NCBI RefSeq assembly: GCF_019059575.1
Contig: NW_024881587.1
Span: forward strand, 527,001-591,000
Direction of reading: 5' to 3'
DNA length: 64,000 bases
Origin: Amphibalanus amphitrite
Lineage: Eukaryota > Arthropoda > Thecostraca > Balanomorpha > Balanidae
How positions within the stretch are numbered: position 1 is the stretch's first letter; every line of letters starts with the position of its first letter. The position numbers and the translations under genes are program-made. Under the pieces are notes generated by a model, which saw only the letters and a list, made by a program, of their open reading frames with translations, searched no databases and was not told the origin of the DNA. Below are positions 54,481 to 64,000 of the stretch, one piece after another.

Positions 54481-57090
54481 CACTATCGACCTTTGTGTCG
54501 TTTGGACACACAGCACACTTGCGTCCTTGCTGAATTATCATCAGGTCGTTTTTTCGAACCAGAAACACATTCAGTACCGTATGCGACGTCGCTACATAAC
54601 AGCAGGCCGTTTCCACCTTCAACACTTACGGATGCATTGACAACACTGTTGCGTTCTCCTTATGTCCTTCCAACTTAGATGCGTTTCAAGGTACTCATAC
54701 CAGCAGTCTGCACCATTGTTGAATGGGTTTCGCGTCAGTTCGACTTTAAAGCGCTCATTGTGTTCCATGCATCATTGGTAGCAGCAGATGTTCCCTTTTT
54801 CTGCAGGCAAGCCGCCAGGATTGGTCTTTTCGCGCCGGTCGACTCTAAATCCCAGAGTGAACTTACGGTTCTCTGGTAAATTAAAAACAGCAAAGGTGCC
54901 ATCTAAAAGCAGCAAAGGTGCCGTCTGACCGAGAAGAGGCATTCACGGCTTCCGCGCTTAGATCTGTGCATAGCATCGGTACATGGACAAGAAAAGAGAG
55001 AGTGAATAGAGAACTGGGATTGAGAGGTCTTGAGAAAAGAGAAATTGAGAGGTCAGGGAGTCTGGAACCCTCCTTGACGTATAAGTGGTATCCACTACAG
55101 AGGTATCTAGAGAGAGATATACGTTTGCATGAGATTCAGATGCGGAAGGAGATAAGTAGTCGAAGAAAAGATAGGTATATGCGCGCGACAGAAATAGCGA
55201 GATAAGTCGCTGTCACATGGGACGAAGTTTTCAAAGCCATCAGAGCATTGTATAGTTTCTCATTGCTACTATAAGGGCTCAGCAAAGGCGTTCCTGCCTC
55301 CATACCGAGTTGCAATTCTGTGACTGTACTCCGTCAAGCCAGGAATGTCATTTTTGTGACATTTTACGAGACTGTTGCCAAATATCAGTGGAGAGACTGG
55401 GATGAACATACCAGGGCGACTAGTGAAGACGGAATTCTACGCCACGGTCACCTATGGTGTGCGATTTTACTTCATCAGTCGTTCAATTACCTGACCGTGA
55501 CATATGATGCGAGAGGTGTTAGCAAATTAATAAGATCCGTCCTGTCCAACCATACTTATCGTTATTTATGGTCATCGTTACACCTACGGGGACACACCTC
55601 CGGTCATTTCCGCTGGTCAGTTCGCCACATCAGTTTTGCCCGAGTTTCCCGATTTGTCATCTGCCGATTGCCAAGGTCTAATCGGGAACTGCATCGTCGG
55701 CCCGCTCTCGCCCTAACAGTCCAGTAAAATCCAGGCATTATCGGAACGGACATGGTCCGTATCTAAACGGGCAATTCAGAAAGACGCTCGATCACGGTGG
55801 AACCCGGACGTGGGCCGTAATAGGCATATAACCATACAATGCTCTCAAAATTTGGGAAAGGGGAGGCAGACCGCAGAGATAAGAGATCAGAGGAAGAAGA
55901 TGATGCTAAGAGATAAGCGAAGACAAAGAGACACCGTAGTTTGAAACATGTGTAGTAGTGACGGAAAGCTGAGATGATGAGAGTACGATGAAGATAAAGA
56001 GATAAGAGTAGAAGTGCAACTGACGAGTTGCGGTCAATTATTGGGATGTGCGGTTCCCGCCCCAGGAACCCGCACATTGCGTAAGGCATAACGCGATCGT
56101 TTGTGAGAGACTGCAGCTCGAACTCTCGATTACCCAATTATTGACGCGTCATCGGACCTTAGGGGCACCGATGACGGGTTTCTGGTGGCGCTTTTCGATA
56201 TCACACCATCAGAGCTCTGCAGGCGACTTCATCGTCTGAATAGCTATGATAGGCCGGGTGCGAGAGTGACGGTGTTTATCATTGACACGACTCTCTAAAT
56301 TAGGTCTGGGTAACTTCTCAACAACTGCTTAAAGGCTTGATGTGATGCCCCGGAACGAGTTATCTTCGCATTGTTAAGAAACTTTTGCGCGCGCGAGTCG
56401 GATGAAGCGGTGATGATACGAGAGATGATGAGAGAAAAGAGTTTTCACCCCTAAGGATCGCATGGGATTTGGATAGCGATGCCTTATTGTTCCGGACATC
56501 AGCCGCGGCTGTTGCAGAATCGTTGCCCATGCGAAGAGACCGAGTAGTTCGAGAGAGAGATAGATCGCCACCATATTTATTTTGTCTCCATGTTTATTTA
56601 TTGCCTCCTCTTGTCTCGCGCGGGGATTGGGATTCAACGCAATTTAGGTGCGAAAATGGCGAAAGAAGAGATTTAGGATGTCCCAGGTGACTAGGTTAAA
56701 TGGAAGGATACATTGTAGTGGGCGCGACGGCTGCTAAAGAAACACATTGGTGCCGAACATTTTCCGGATTCATAAGAGGCATCTTTATATATCATACCGG
56801 CTGACAACGACCAAGCCAAGGATCGTGATTCCAGATCAGTTGTAATGCAGGTATTACCGTTCCAAGAACAATGCCGCTATCAAAGGCGGACATGGTTCTC
56901 CGAGTGACCGAGACGGTATCAATGACCCTTCTCTTTGTATTGGGCTCCTCCTTAGGCTGGAATTTCCGACATCGACACCATCGTCCGACGACATGGACCA
57001 CTTGCCGCACGACGACATCCGGACGGCTCCGCGCCGGCCTGCTCGCCTCCGCAGAGCCCCGAACCGTTACACACCGTGATAATGTGAATC
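54481..57090. other. Internal region without recognised genes
   Basis: Longest frames are 54918-55205 (95 codons, charged, Arg/Glu-rich) and 55320-55727 (135 codons). Neither resembles Gag or Pol. 55860-56000 and 56400-56560 are purine-rich with GAGA runs. Confidence 0.4.
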
Positions 57091-57094
57091 ACAT

Positions 57095-58400
57095 TCCGCA
57101 AGTGTTCGGTTCCGCTTGGGAACCTCCGGCGTGAACAACGCCCAACACTTCTCTCTCTCTTGGTTTTTGTATGCGTGTTTCATCATCTGAATGCTCGTCC
57201 GGTTCCGTTTGGGAACCTCCGGCGTGAACAACGCCCAACACTTCTCTCTCTCTTGGTTTTTGTATGTGTGTTTCATCATCTGAATGCTCGGACGGTTCCG
57301 TTTGGGAACCTCCGGCGTGAACAACGCCCAACACTTCTCTCTCTCTTGGTTTTTGGTATGTGTGTTTCATCATCTGAATGCTCGGACGGTTCCGTTTGGG
57401 AACCTCCGGAGTGAACAACGCCCAACACTTCTCTCTCTCTCTTGGTTTTTGTATATGTGTTTCATCATCAGAATGCTCGGCCGGTTCCGTTTGGGAACCT
57501 CCGGCACTTCTCTCTCTCTCTTGGTTTTTGTATGTGTGTTTCATCATCTGAATGCTCGGCCGGTTCCGTTTGGGAACCTCCGGTGTGAAGATCAACCGGC
57601 ACTGTTGCAGACTTACTTCTATCATCTTTATGTACGATGTGTGTTTCTTATCATCGTACTTGCTCGTACGGTTCCGATTGGGAACCTCCGGTGTGAAGTA
57701 CATCAACACCCTTGCCGACTTGCCTCTATCATTTTTTGCGTATATTGTCGTACTTGCTCGTCCGGTTCCGATTGGGAGCCTCCGGTGTGAGAACATCAGC
57801 GCCCTTGCCGACTTACTTCTATCATCTTTATGTATGATGTGTGTTTCTTATCGTCTTACTTGCTCATCCGGTTTCGTTTGGGAACCTCCGATGTGCAGAC
57901 CATCAGCACCCTTGCAGACTTGCTTCTATCATCTTTGCGTATGATGTGTGTTTATTATCTTCATACTTGCTCGTCCGGTTTCGATTGGGAACCTTCGGTG
58001 TAAAGACCATCAGCACCCTTGCCGACTTGCTTCTAACATCGTTGTGTATGTATGTGCTATTATCATCTTACTTGCTCGTCCGGTTCCGTTTGGGAACCTC
58101 CATTGTGAAGACCAACGATATCATCTTTTGTGCGATGTGTTTTTTTCGTCATACTTGCTCCTCCGGTTTCGCTTGGAAACCTCCGGTGTGAAGATCAACC
58201 GGCACTGTTGCAGCCTTGCTTCTATCATCTTCGTGTATGATGTGTGTTTATTATCGTCTTACTTGCTCGCCCGGTTTCGTTTGGGAACCTCCAAAGTGAA
58301 GAACGTTTAAACACAGCCGCCGCATTGCTCTTCTCTTTGAGTATGGTGAATGTTTATCATCATCTTACTTGCTCGCCAGGTTTCGTTTGGGAACAGCTCC
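57095..58400 (+). repeat. Internal tandem array 2, 93-108-bp units with a hairpin
   Basis: About 14 units. Each carries the stem-loop CCGGTTCCGTTTGGGAACC (starting about 57108, 57201, 57294, 57388 and on to about 58378), then 'tccggtgtgaa' and a pyrimidine-rich stretch ending 'cttgctcgt' or 'gaatgctcg'. The first six units are almost identical, the later ones more diverged. Confidence 0.9.
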
Positions 58401-59690
58401 GGTGTGAAGACCAATCAGCACCGTTGCAGCCTTGCACCTCTTATCTTTGTGTATGGTATGTGTTTATTAAAATCTTGGTTGTCTGGTTTCCTTTGACATT
58501 GGAAACGTCCAGAAAACGCCAAAACACATCGCAGCCTCGCTTCTCTCACCATTGTGTGTGTGTGCACATGTTTATCATCATCATACTGACACTTGTTGCT
58601 GTTGCTCCACGTGCACAATGCCGTACAGACCGCGAATTGATACCGTTCCAGCACTTCATACCTGAAAGATATCCCATCAGTAGCTTCATCATCATTTGCA
58701 ACAACTAACTATCACGCCCGTGCTGAGATTAAGTACCATGACGTGTCAAATCGAGCACTGCTCTAATTTCGGCTTCGGGCTGCCGCCGCTGCGCCAACAG
58801 AAAGTGCAGTTCCCTCAGATCGTAACAACTCCATCTTGCCGCTGCTGAATTGATTGATTGATTATTGATTGATTGATCACATTGCTATTTGCTGCATTGA
58901 TTATTGGGTACATCATCGATACCTCCTCGTTGAAGTGATTGCGTATGTTTGTATGTTTGCCTCATTGAAAGCATTACCTTTCTCATTGTGACGGTCAATA
59001 ACCCTCGGCGAAATTGCTTGTCCCAACCAGTATCACACACGATCCGACACCATTTGCAATGGCTAAAAATTATTGTATAAACTATTGTGAATTCATCGCC
59101 ATCATCGCACTGCCTGCGGATGTTTGTTGCCTTGCTCTGCTTGACTTTACGATGTGACAACCCCAAGACGGCGATAATCGGCGAAATTTGGGTTGCCAAC
59201 CGGTATCACAATTTGCCGTTCGCACTATCACATGGCTGTTACGGAGCACTTCTTGCGCTTGTTGGCTTGGTGGCGAACATTTACCACATTTCCACCATAC
59301 TATCATTACGGACCAAACCATTACACTGAACGGCAATCAATGCACTACTGTCTGTACCCGGTCCTTGTTCACTAGTTTTTTCTCTCTTTTCGGAATGAAA
59401 TCCTCCCGTAACACATTTCTCACAAATGGAACCACTGCGACGCCCTTTGCTACGACTCATATCATTGAATGTCAGGTTGAACATTCATCTCTATTCCAGC
59501 AAGCAAGGCATCTTACCAACTGATCCGAGAACCGCGGCAGCAGCCCGCCCATACCACATCGTCGTCGACCCACCCTTTTTGGGGATGCTCTTCCCAGTGC
59601 GCCCTTCGGCACATCAACGACGGTTAGAAGGTACCGCCCCCTACACCTTACCAAGTCAGGTGAGTTGCAATTTATCTCCCACTGATGTCA
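58401..59690. other. Internal 3' region of the giant LTR element
   Basis: No recognisable gene. Includes (TGAT)n at 58850-58877. Confidence 0.45.
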
Positions 59691-59699
59691 AATTCAAAA

Positions 59700-59991
59700 G
59701 TTAGAACTTACGAAATTCACATTTCTCGCGGAGGGCGTGTATAATATCAGCATGCGGCATATAACTATGGTTATTAGATTATATTGATAAATCACCATAA
59801 TGGCAACACTTCCAACGACATTTTTAAAAATGTGACATATATATTTAGTCAGTCGATTAGTCAGTCGCGACAGCGCAAATATCTCCGCGTTACATCGGTC
59901 CACATGAGATCTGCCACGACGGCACATATCACCGTTCATTATCGTATATAGGTTACACTTCCAAAAAACATTTTTAAAAGTGTGACATATA
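59700..59991 (+). repeat. Extra U3-like tandem units before the 3' LTR
   Basis: Diverged copies of the 110-bp LTR unit ('ttccaa.gacatttttaaaa.tgtgacatatat') lie just outside the segment matched by the 5' LTR. They may belong to an originally longer LTR, or result from slippage. Confidence 0.6.
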
Positions 59992-62256
59992 TGATTATAT
60001 GATTCGTTCGCCAGGTCTGCCACGGTCCACACGACGACGGCGCGTTATCGTATATAGGTTACACTTCCAAAAAACATTTTTAAAAGTGTGACATATATGA
60101 TTATATGATTCGTTCGCCAGGTCTGCCACGGTCCACACGACGACGGCGCTATCACCTTCCGTATCGTATGTAATGGCAACAGTTCCAAAAACCAAATTTA
60201 AAAGTGTGACATATGTGATTATATGATTAGTCGCTTGTTCGCCTTTTGCATTATACGCCTTTTGCATTATAATGGCAACAGTTCCAAAAACCCAATTTTA
60301 AAAGTGTGACATATATGATTATATGATTAGTCGCTCGTTTCGGTCAGCGCCTTCTCTCTCTGCACGGCCGGTGGCCGAAGGGCAACCCTCACTCGTCACA
60401 GAGCCGCGCCCATCAACAAAAACACCATAGCAGCCGGCACTCGTCATCAGAACCGCGCCCATCAACAAAAACTAGTTAACCCGGTTATAACCTAGTTACA
60501 GGTGCACACAAACAAGTACTACGCCCCCCTCCGGTGTTGCAGCAAGGGAGCCGCAGCGCCAGTATTCCCGACTTCAAATAAGTTCTAATAGAAAAATTAA
60601 TCCACCGCAGTGCAGCGCCGCGCTTATAAATCACCCTCTGCCCTCAGAATGACAGATAGAGCAGTCGAAGGACGTCATCTGGCCTTCCAGAGCGGAGAGG
60701 GCGCCGCCCTGTTGCACCGACGGCAGGGCCGCGAGGCCGTCACGCAGCCCTCTCATCATTCGACGGCCGAGGCAGTAAACAACGGCCGCCCGTCGTTCGA
60801 CGAAGCCGTCATCCACAACGACCGTCGACGTCTGTCACGGTCCCGGACGACCAAATGCGGCCGCCACGCCGGCCGTCACGGCCTGGCCTGGTGACTACGC
60901 CTCCATGGCCGGCGGCACTCGGGGGCCGCGGGCAAATACCGCCCGCTGGCAGCGCCCGTCGACAACACCGCGGACGGGCAGGACGATCAAGGATGAAGGG
61001 GGTTGGTGGCAGAATAATTTTAGTGATATCATCCATAAAAGCGTTCTACATTCAAGACTGAAAGAGAGTTAGACGCTCAATCGCAATCACGCTACCATTG
61101 ATCTGGCTAGCTGTTCCGAAATGTGTGCATCGAGGTAGTGCTGTTTGATTTTGATTTAGCGACGTCAAGTTATTGTTATATTTACCCGGCAAACTATACT
61201 ACTTTGAATATCGTTGTATTCTATCTGATCGATCAACGGTGTCATGTAATCTCGCGGTGATCCATTCCAGTAAAACCAACGTTAGAACTGTGCAGGCAAG
61301 CTGTCCGAAAAATGTTCACCGATGTCCGATGTCGGCCAATGTCTACTTAGTGTGTATCTCGACTGAAATTCAAGTAGAACTGTAAGAGCGTAGCCGACGA
61401 GATGTGATCGTACGTGTAGCCAAACATTCGAGCCAATCTTACTTTGCCGATGCCATGATACGGAGTAAACAGACTCTCAGAAACACTATACTCACAACGG
61501 ACCGGAGCGACACCACACCCTTCACCACTTAGAAGACCGTAGGGGGCAGCACCTCTCGGGTTCGGGGGGTTCGGCCGGCCGCTAGGCCCTCGAAGAAAAA
61601 CTCGGGGGGAGAACGCATAAAACGGGACCGGGCGAGAGGCCCGGGGGCTCAGTCTCCTCTCGCTCTCGGCCTGACGACTGCTCGACGTGCTGCTCGAGCT
61701 ACTCGAACCGTTTCCCCGCTGCAATGTGAGTGTTCACCAAAAGCACACACTTTCATTTCCACTCTTCACACTCACTGCTGCCCTTCAGGCCAGGTCAACA
61801 CTTGACATGGCTCCACCACACCATTTCGTCCGCTATCATGGCATCGGTAGCTCTTCTCGGTAAATATCCATTGGCATCTAGGGAGGTCGTGCCAGGCGGC
61901 ATGAGTCCGCACCGTTGGCCGGTGGCCCGTGCTATCTGTGCCCCGACAGTCGTATTAGTTGTCCGTATGTCACTGAGGTATTTACTGGTGGCCTGAACCC
62001 GCATTATCTGCTTTTCTGTCGCACTTGTAGCTTAGTAAAATACATTAGGTGACGGGAGTCAATTCTTTAATAAGAGGTCTGGGCACCGGGGAAGAAAATG
62101 GGGAATGGGTATATGTTAGGGGAATCGAGGGGAGAGCACTGGAACACCGGGCTGAAGACGACGTACACGCTCAGAGACACCTTAGTATAAAACACACACC
62201 GCAAGGCCATCTGACGTTCGACCCGGCCTGGGGCGAACTGAAAAACGGAAATCACA
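59992..62256 (+). repeat. 3' LTR, 2265 bp
   Basis: Matches 50313-52577 at a constant offset of 9679, without indels in any stretch checked. Followed directly by CCAGTA (62257-62262). Confidence 0.85.
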
Positions 62257-62399
62257 CCAGTAACCTTGGTCGGTAGATAGGCACATGAGCATTATGCATA
62301 TAAAAGTTGCGTAATTTTGACGCAAATAATTAGCACCCAATTTTCAGCACAAATCATGTAGAAATTTCAGCACAAACCCGTGGACACAGGTACAAAGCA

Positions 62400-62540
62400 T
62401 TTCTCCCTGCCGTCAACACAGATGTGCGTAAAAGGTCGTTTGCAATTAGGTGTATACATGTTTGGAACTCTCTGTCTGACGCCACGGTGTGCGCTCCTAC
62501 TATTTCGTCATTCAAGCAGGGCCTACACAGAGATATAGGG
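62400..62540 (+). pseudogene. LINE reverse-transcriptase C-terminal tail
   Basis: The frame 62424-62540 encodes RKRSFAIRCIHVWNSL...CAPTISSFKQGL, the conserved end of many non-LTR RT proteins (R-SF--R---VWNSLP--V--A-S--SFK--L). Only this tail remains; the upstream part is not recognisable before the LTR insertion. Confidence 0.7.
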
Positions 62541-63030
62541 GAGAGTGGGGCACATTCGTGCAAAAAATGGATAAACCCATATATCTGTTCTTTGGTTAGT
62601 GCAATGGCAAAATTGTTGATTGTAGTATGGAAAGGAACTATTGCAGATAGTTTTCCTCTTTAAAAGTTATCCTCTAAAATTATTGCTTCCATTAGAAAAA
62701 ATGACTTTTAATAACTCTGAACATTTGCACGAAACTGCCCCACCTATGGGGCACATTCGTTCAAGAGGTGGGGCACTTCCGTTCACCCTGCAAAGTTCGA
62801 GAAATTACCGGGCATTACTAGAAATTTACCAAAGGAAATTGGCAGGGGGTCATTTCACTTGATTCCTTTCGACAAGAATGCATTGCACAACATATGTAGA
62901 AAGAATGGGCTGGCCAACAAGAATGTGCCAACTGCCGGCCTCCGTGACCTCGCCAAGTTCGCGTGAATTGCTCGTCACGACGTCGCAAGCAGTCGAGACT
63001 GAGTCAGGCGAACGTCATTAGAGAAACCTA
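62541..63030. other. Non-coding with GGGGCA(C)ATTCGT repeats
   Basis: 'tggggcacattcgt' occurs at 62548 and 62749, with related 'ggtggggcacttccgtt' at 62767. The first, after 'ataggggagag', resembles a DNA transposon end, but no matching partner is found within the window. Confidence 0.4.
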
Positions 63031-63035
63031 CTACC

Positions 63036-63770
63036 GTAAAATGGGGTGTTAAGGGACAGTTTTGAGGTGTTTTGTTATATAACTCAAGAAGGGTTGGAGA
63101 TAGAAGCATCAAATTGTCAGCATTTTATGTGGAATTTGGTGCTTTACATGCCTGCCACATTAAAGTTTTTAAGATTTTTACCTGCATATTATTTTTTATT
63201 ATTTTTCATCACTGTCCCTTAGCACCCCAATGTGGGGTGTTAAGGGACACCTATATTATTCCAAGAAATGGTCATCAAATGCCCACAATTGGGGTGTGGA
63301 AGGGCACACAATTTATTTATTGAAATGTTTTGCATATTCTGTCACAAAACAAGTCAGGTTCATTCACCACTAATGACCTTTTTAGCCAATTACGTGTAAT
63401 GCTGTTTACGCTTGTGGAAAATGTGCTAATTATAAGGTAAACAGAACCAAAAAGCAATCTTCTGTCATCATTAAAAACCAATGTTGAAGCTAGTCACTTG
63501 TCATTATGTTGCCCTCTTTGTTTTGGCCTTCTTATGATGACATCACATTTACATACATCAGTCTCCAATGACCCATCATTGTAAAAGAGAGTGTTGAGAT
63601 GTTTTGTTACATAACTTAAGATGTGTTAGAGATAAAAGCATGAACTTGCCAGCATTTTATGTGGAATTTGGTGTTTTCCATGCCTACTGAAAGAAAACTT
63701 GATTAAATTATATTTAGATTTTATTTTTTATTTTTCTTCCCTGTCCCTTAGCACCCCACATCCACCTCAA
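63036..63770 (+). repeat. Pair of direct repeats of about 185 bp
   Basis: 63044-63235 and 63590-63765 share 'gcattttatgtggaatttggtg' in pieces, 'ataact.aaga' and 'ctgtcccttagcacccca'. 'ggggtgttaagggaca' at 63044 and 63234 is the complement of the phrase ending each copy, so the unit is bounded by an inverted repeat. Confidence 0.7.
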
Positions 63771-64000
63771 AATATGCATGCATCCGGAAAAGAGGAAGAG
63801 GATGATGAATGAATGGGTGGATTTGCACAAGTTGTTCAGGAAACATGTGCAATACATGTGACAATACACCTATGCATTCATTTTCCCTGTACACCCACTA
63901 GTTTATGAGGTACACACAGAGTTTTGGAGATGTTTCAATTTTGTGAAAATGTAGCATGATTTTGAAATCCATTTTTGAACCAAATCACTTGCATGAAAAA
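63771..64000. other. AT-rich sequence, nothing recognised
   Basis: No gene or repeat evident up to the window end. Confidence 0.4.

Larger units (their letters stand above)
50313..62256 (+). mobile_element. 11.9-kb non-autonomous LTR element (LARD-like)
   Basis: Two direct repeats of 2265 bp lie exactly 9679 bp apart (50313-52577 and 59992-62256). Each begins TG and ends CA, and CCAGTA occurs directly before the first and after the second. A primer-binding site follows the first repeat. All translated frames compared between the repeats are identical, so insertion was recent. The 7.4-kb interior has no recognisable gag, protease, RT, RNase H or integrase and consists largely of two tandem arrays. 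This fits a large retrotransposon derivative mobilised by a partner. Oddity: tandem U3 units continue about 250 bp upstream of 59992, and there is no clear polypurine tract at that point. Confidence 0.8.

Noticed and set aside
54918..55205. 95-codon charged frame as a possible gag
   Set aside because: No zinc knuckle, capsid motif or neighbouring pol; not supportable.
57095..58400. Regularly spaced repeats suggesting a CRISPR array
   Set aside because: Eukaryotic context, the 'spacers' are themselves repeated, and the array lies inside an LTR element.
50313..62256. The 2.27-kb direct repeat as a simple segmental or assembly duplication
   Set aside because: TG/CA ends, a primer-binding site and a matching 6-bp target duplication at the outer edges fit a retrotransposon better, though long reads would settle it.

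Overview
This is repeat-dense eukaryotic DNA, most likely from an invertebrate metazoan. Arthropod is a guess from the mix of BEL/Pao, Ty3/gypsy, pogo, Tc1/mariner and RNase H-bearing LINE remnants. I see no ordinary host gene, no rRNA or tRNA gene and nothing prokaryotic. Almost everything recognisable is a transposable element, and much of it is nested. Dating rests on target-site duplications (TSDs) and on reading frames that reconnect when an insert is mentally removed.

Region by region. 1-3.4 kb: end of a piggyBac-like MITE, a deleted Ty3/gypsy remnant with a 33-bp minisatellite, and a decayed BEL/Pao pol. 3.35-8.7 kb: two head-to-head copies of a zinc-finger tyrosine-recombinase gene with a LINE 3' end between them; copy 1 has an amber codon next to its tyrosine site and a MITE in its 3' part. 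9.2-10.3 kb: piggyBac-like MITE. 11.15-12.85 kb: compact LTR element with a perfect 5-bp TSD. 12.9-16.9 kb: pogo/Tigger transposase split by a Tc1-like element. 16.9-38 kb: one Ty3/gypsy gag-pol split by a 17.2-kb terminal-inverted-repeat (TIR) element (18059-35277) and by a second Tc1-like copy.

The 17.2-kb element is the centrepiece. It has 29-bp identical TIRs, an AAAT TSD, opposed arrays of an AAAACCCAT-ACGT motif near its ends, about 10 kb of higher-order repeats built on GCACGTGCGCACGTGC, and one long reading frame (30042-33785, a single in-frame stop) whose second half has the features of an RNase H-like (DDE-type) transposase. 38.7-40.3 kb is a hAT-like element with an 8-bp TSD. 40.4-46.7 kb is a foldback complex about 6.3 kb long carrying several nested MITEs. 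46.7-48.2 kb is another copy of the E-box repeat, split by a piggyBac-like MITE. 49.2-50.1 kb is a second LINE remnant.

50313-62256 is an 11.9-kb LTR element with 2265-bp direct terminal repeats, a tRNA-Leu-type primer-binding site and a CCAGTA TSD. I recognise no gag or pol in it: its interior is mostly tandem repeats, so it looks like a very young non-autonomous (LARD-like) element. The last 1.7 kb holds a LINE C-terminus and AT-rich repeats.
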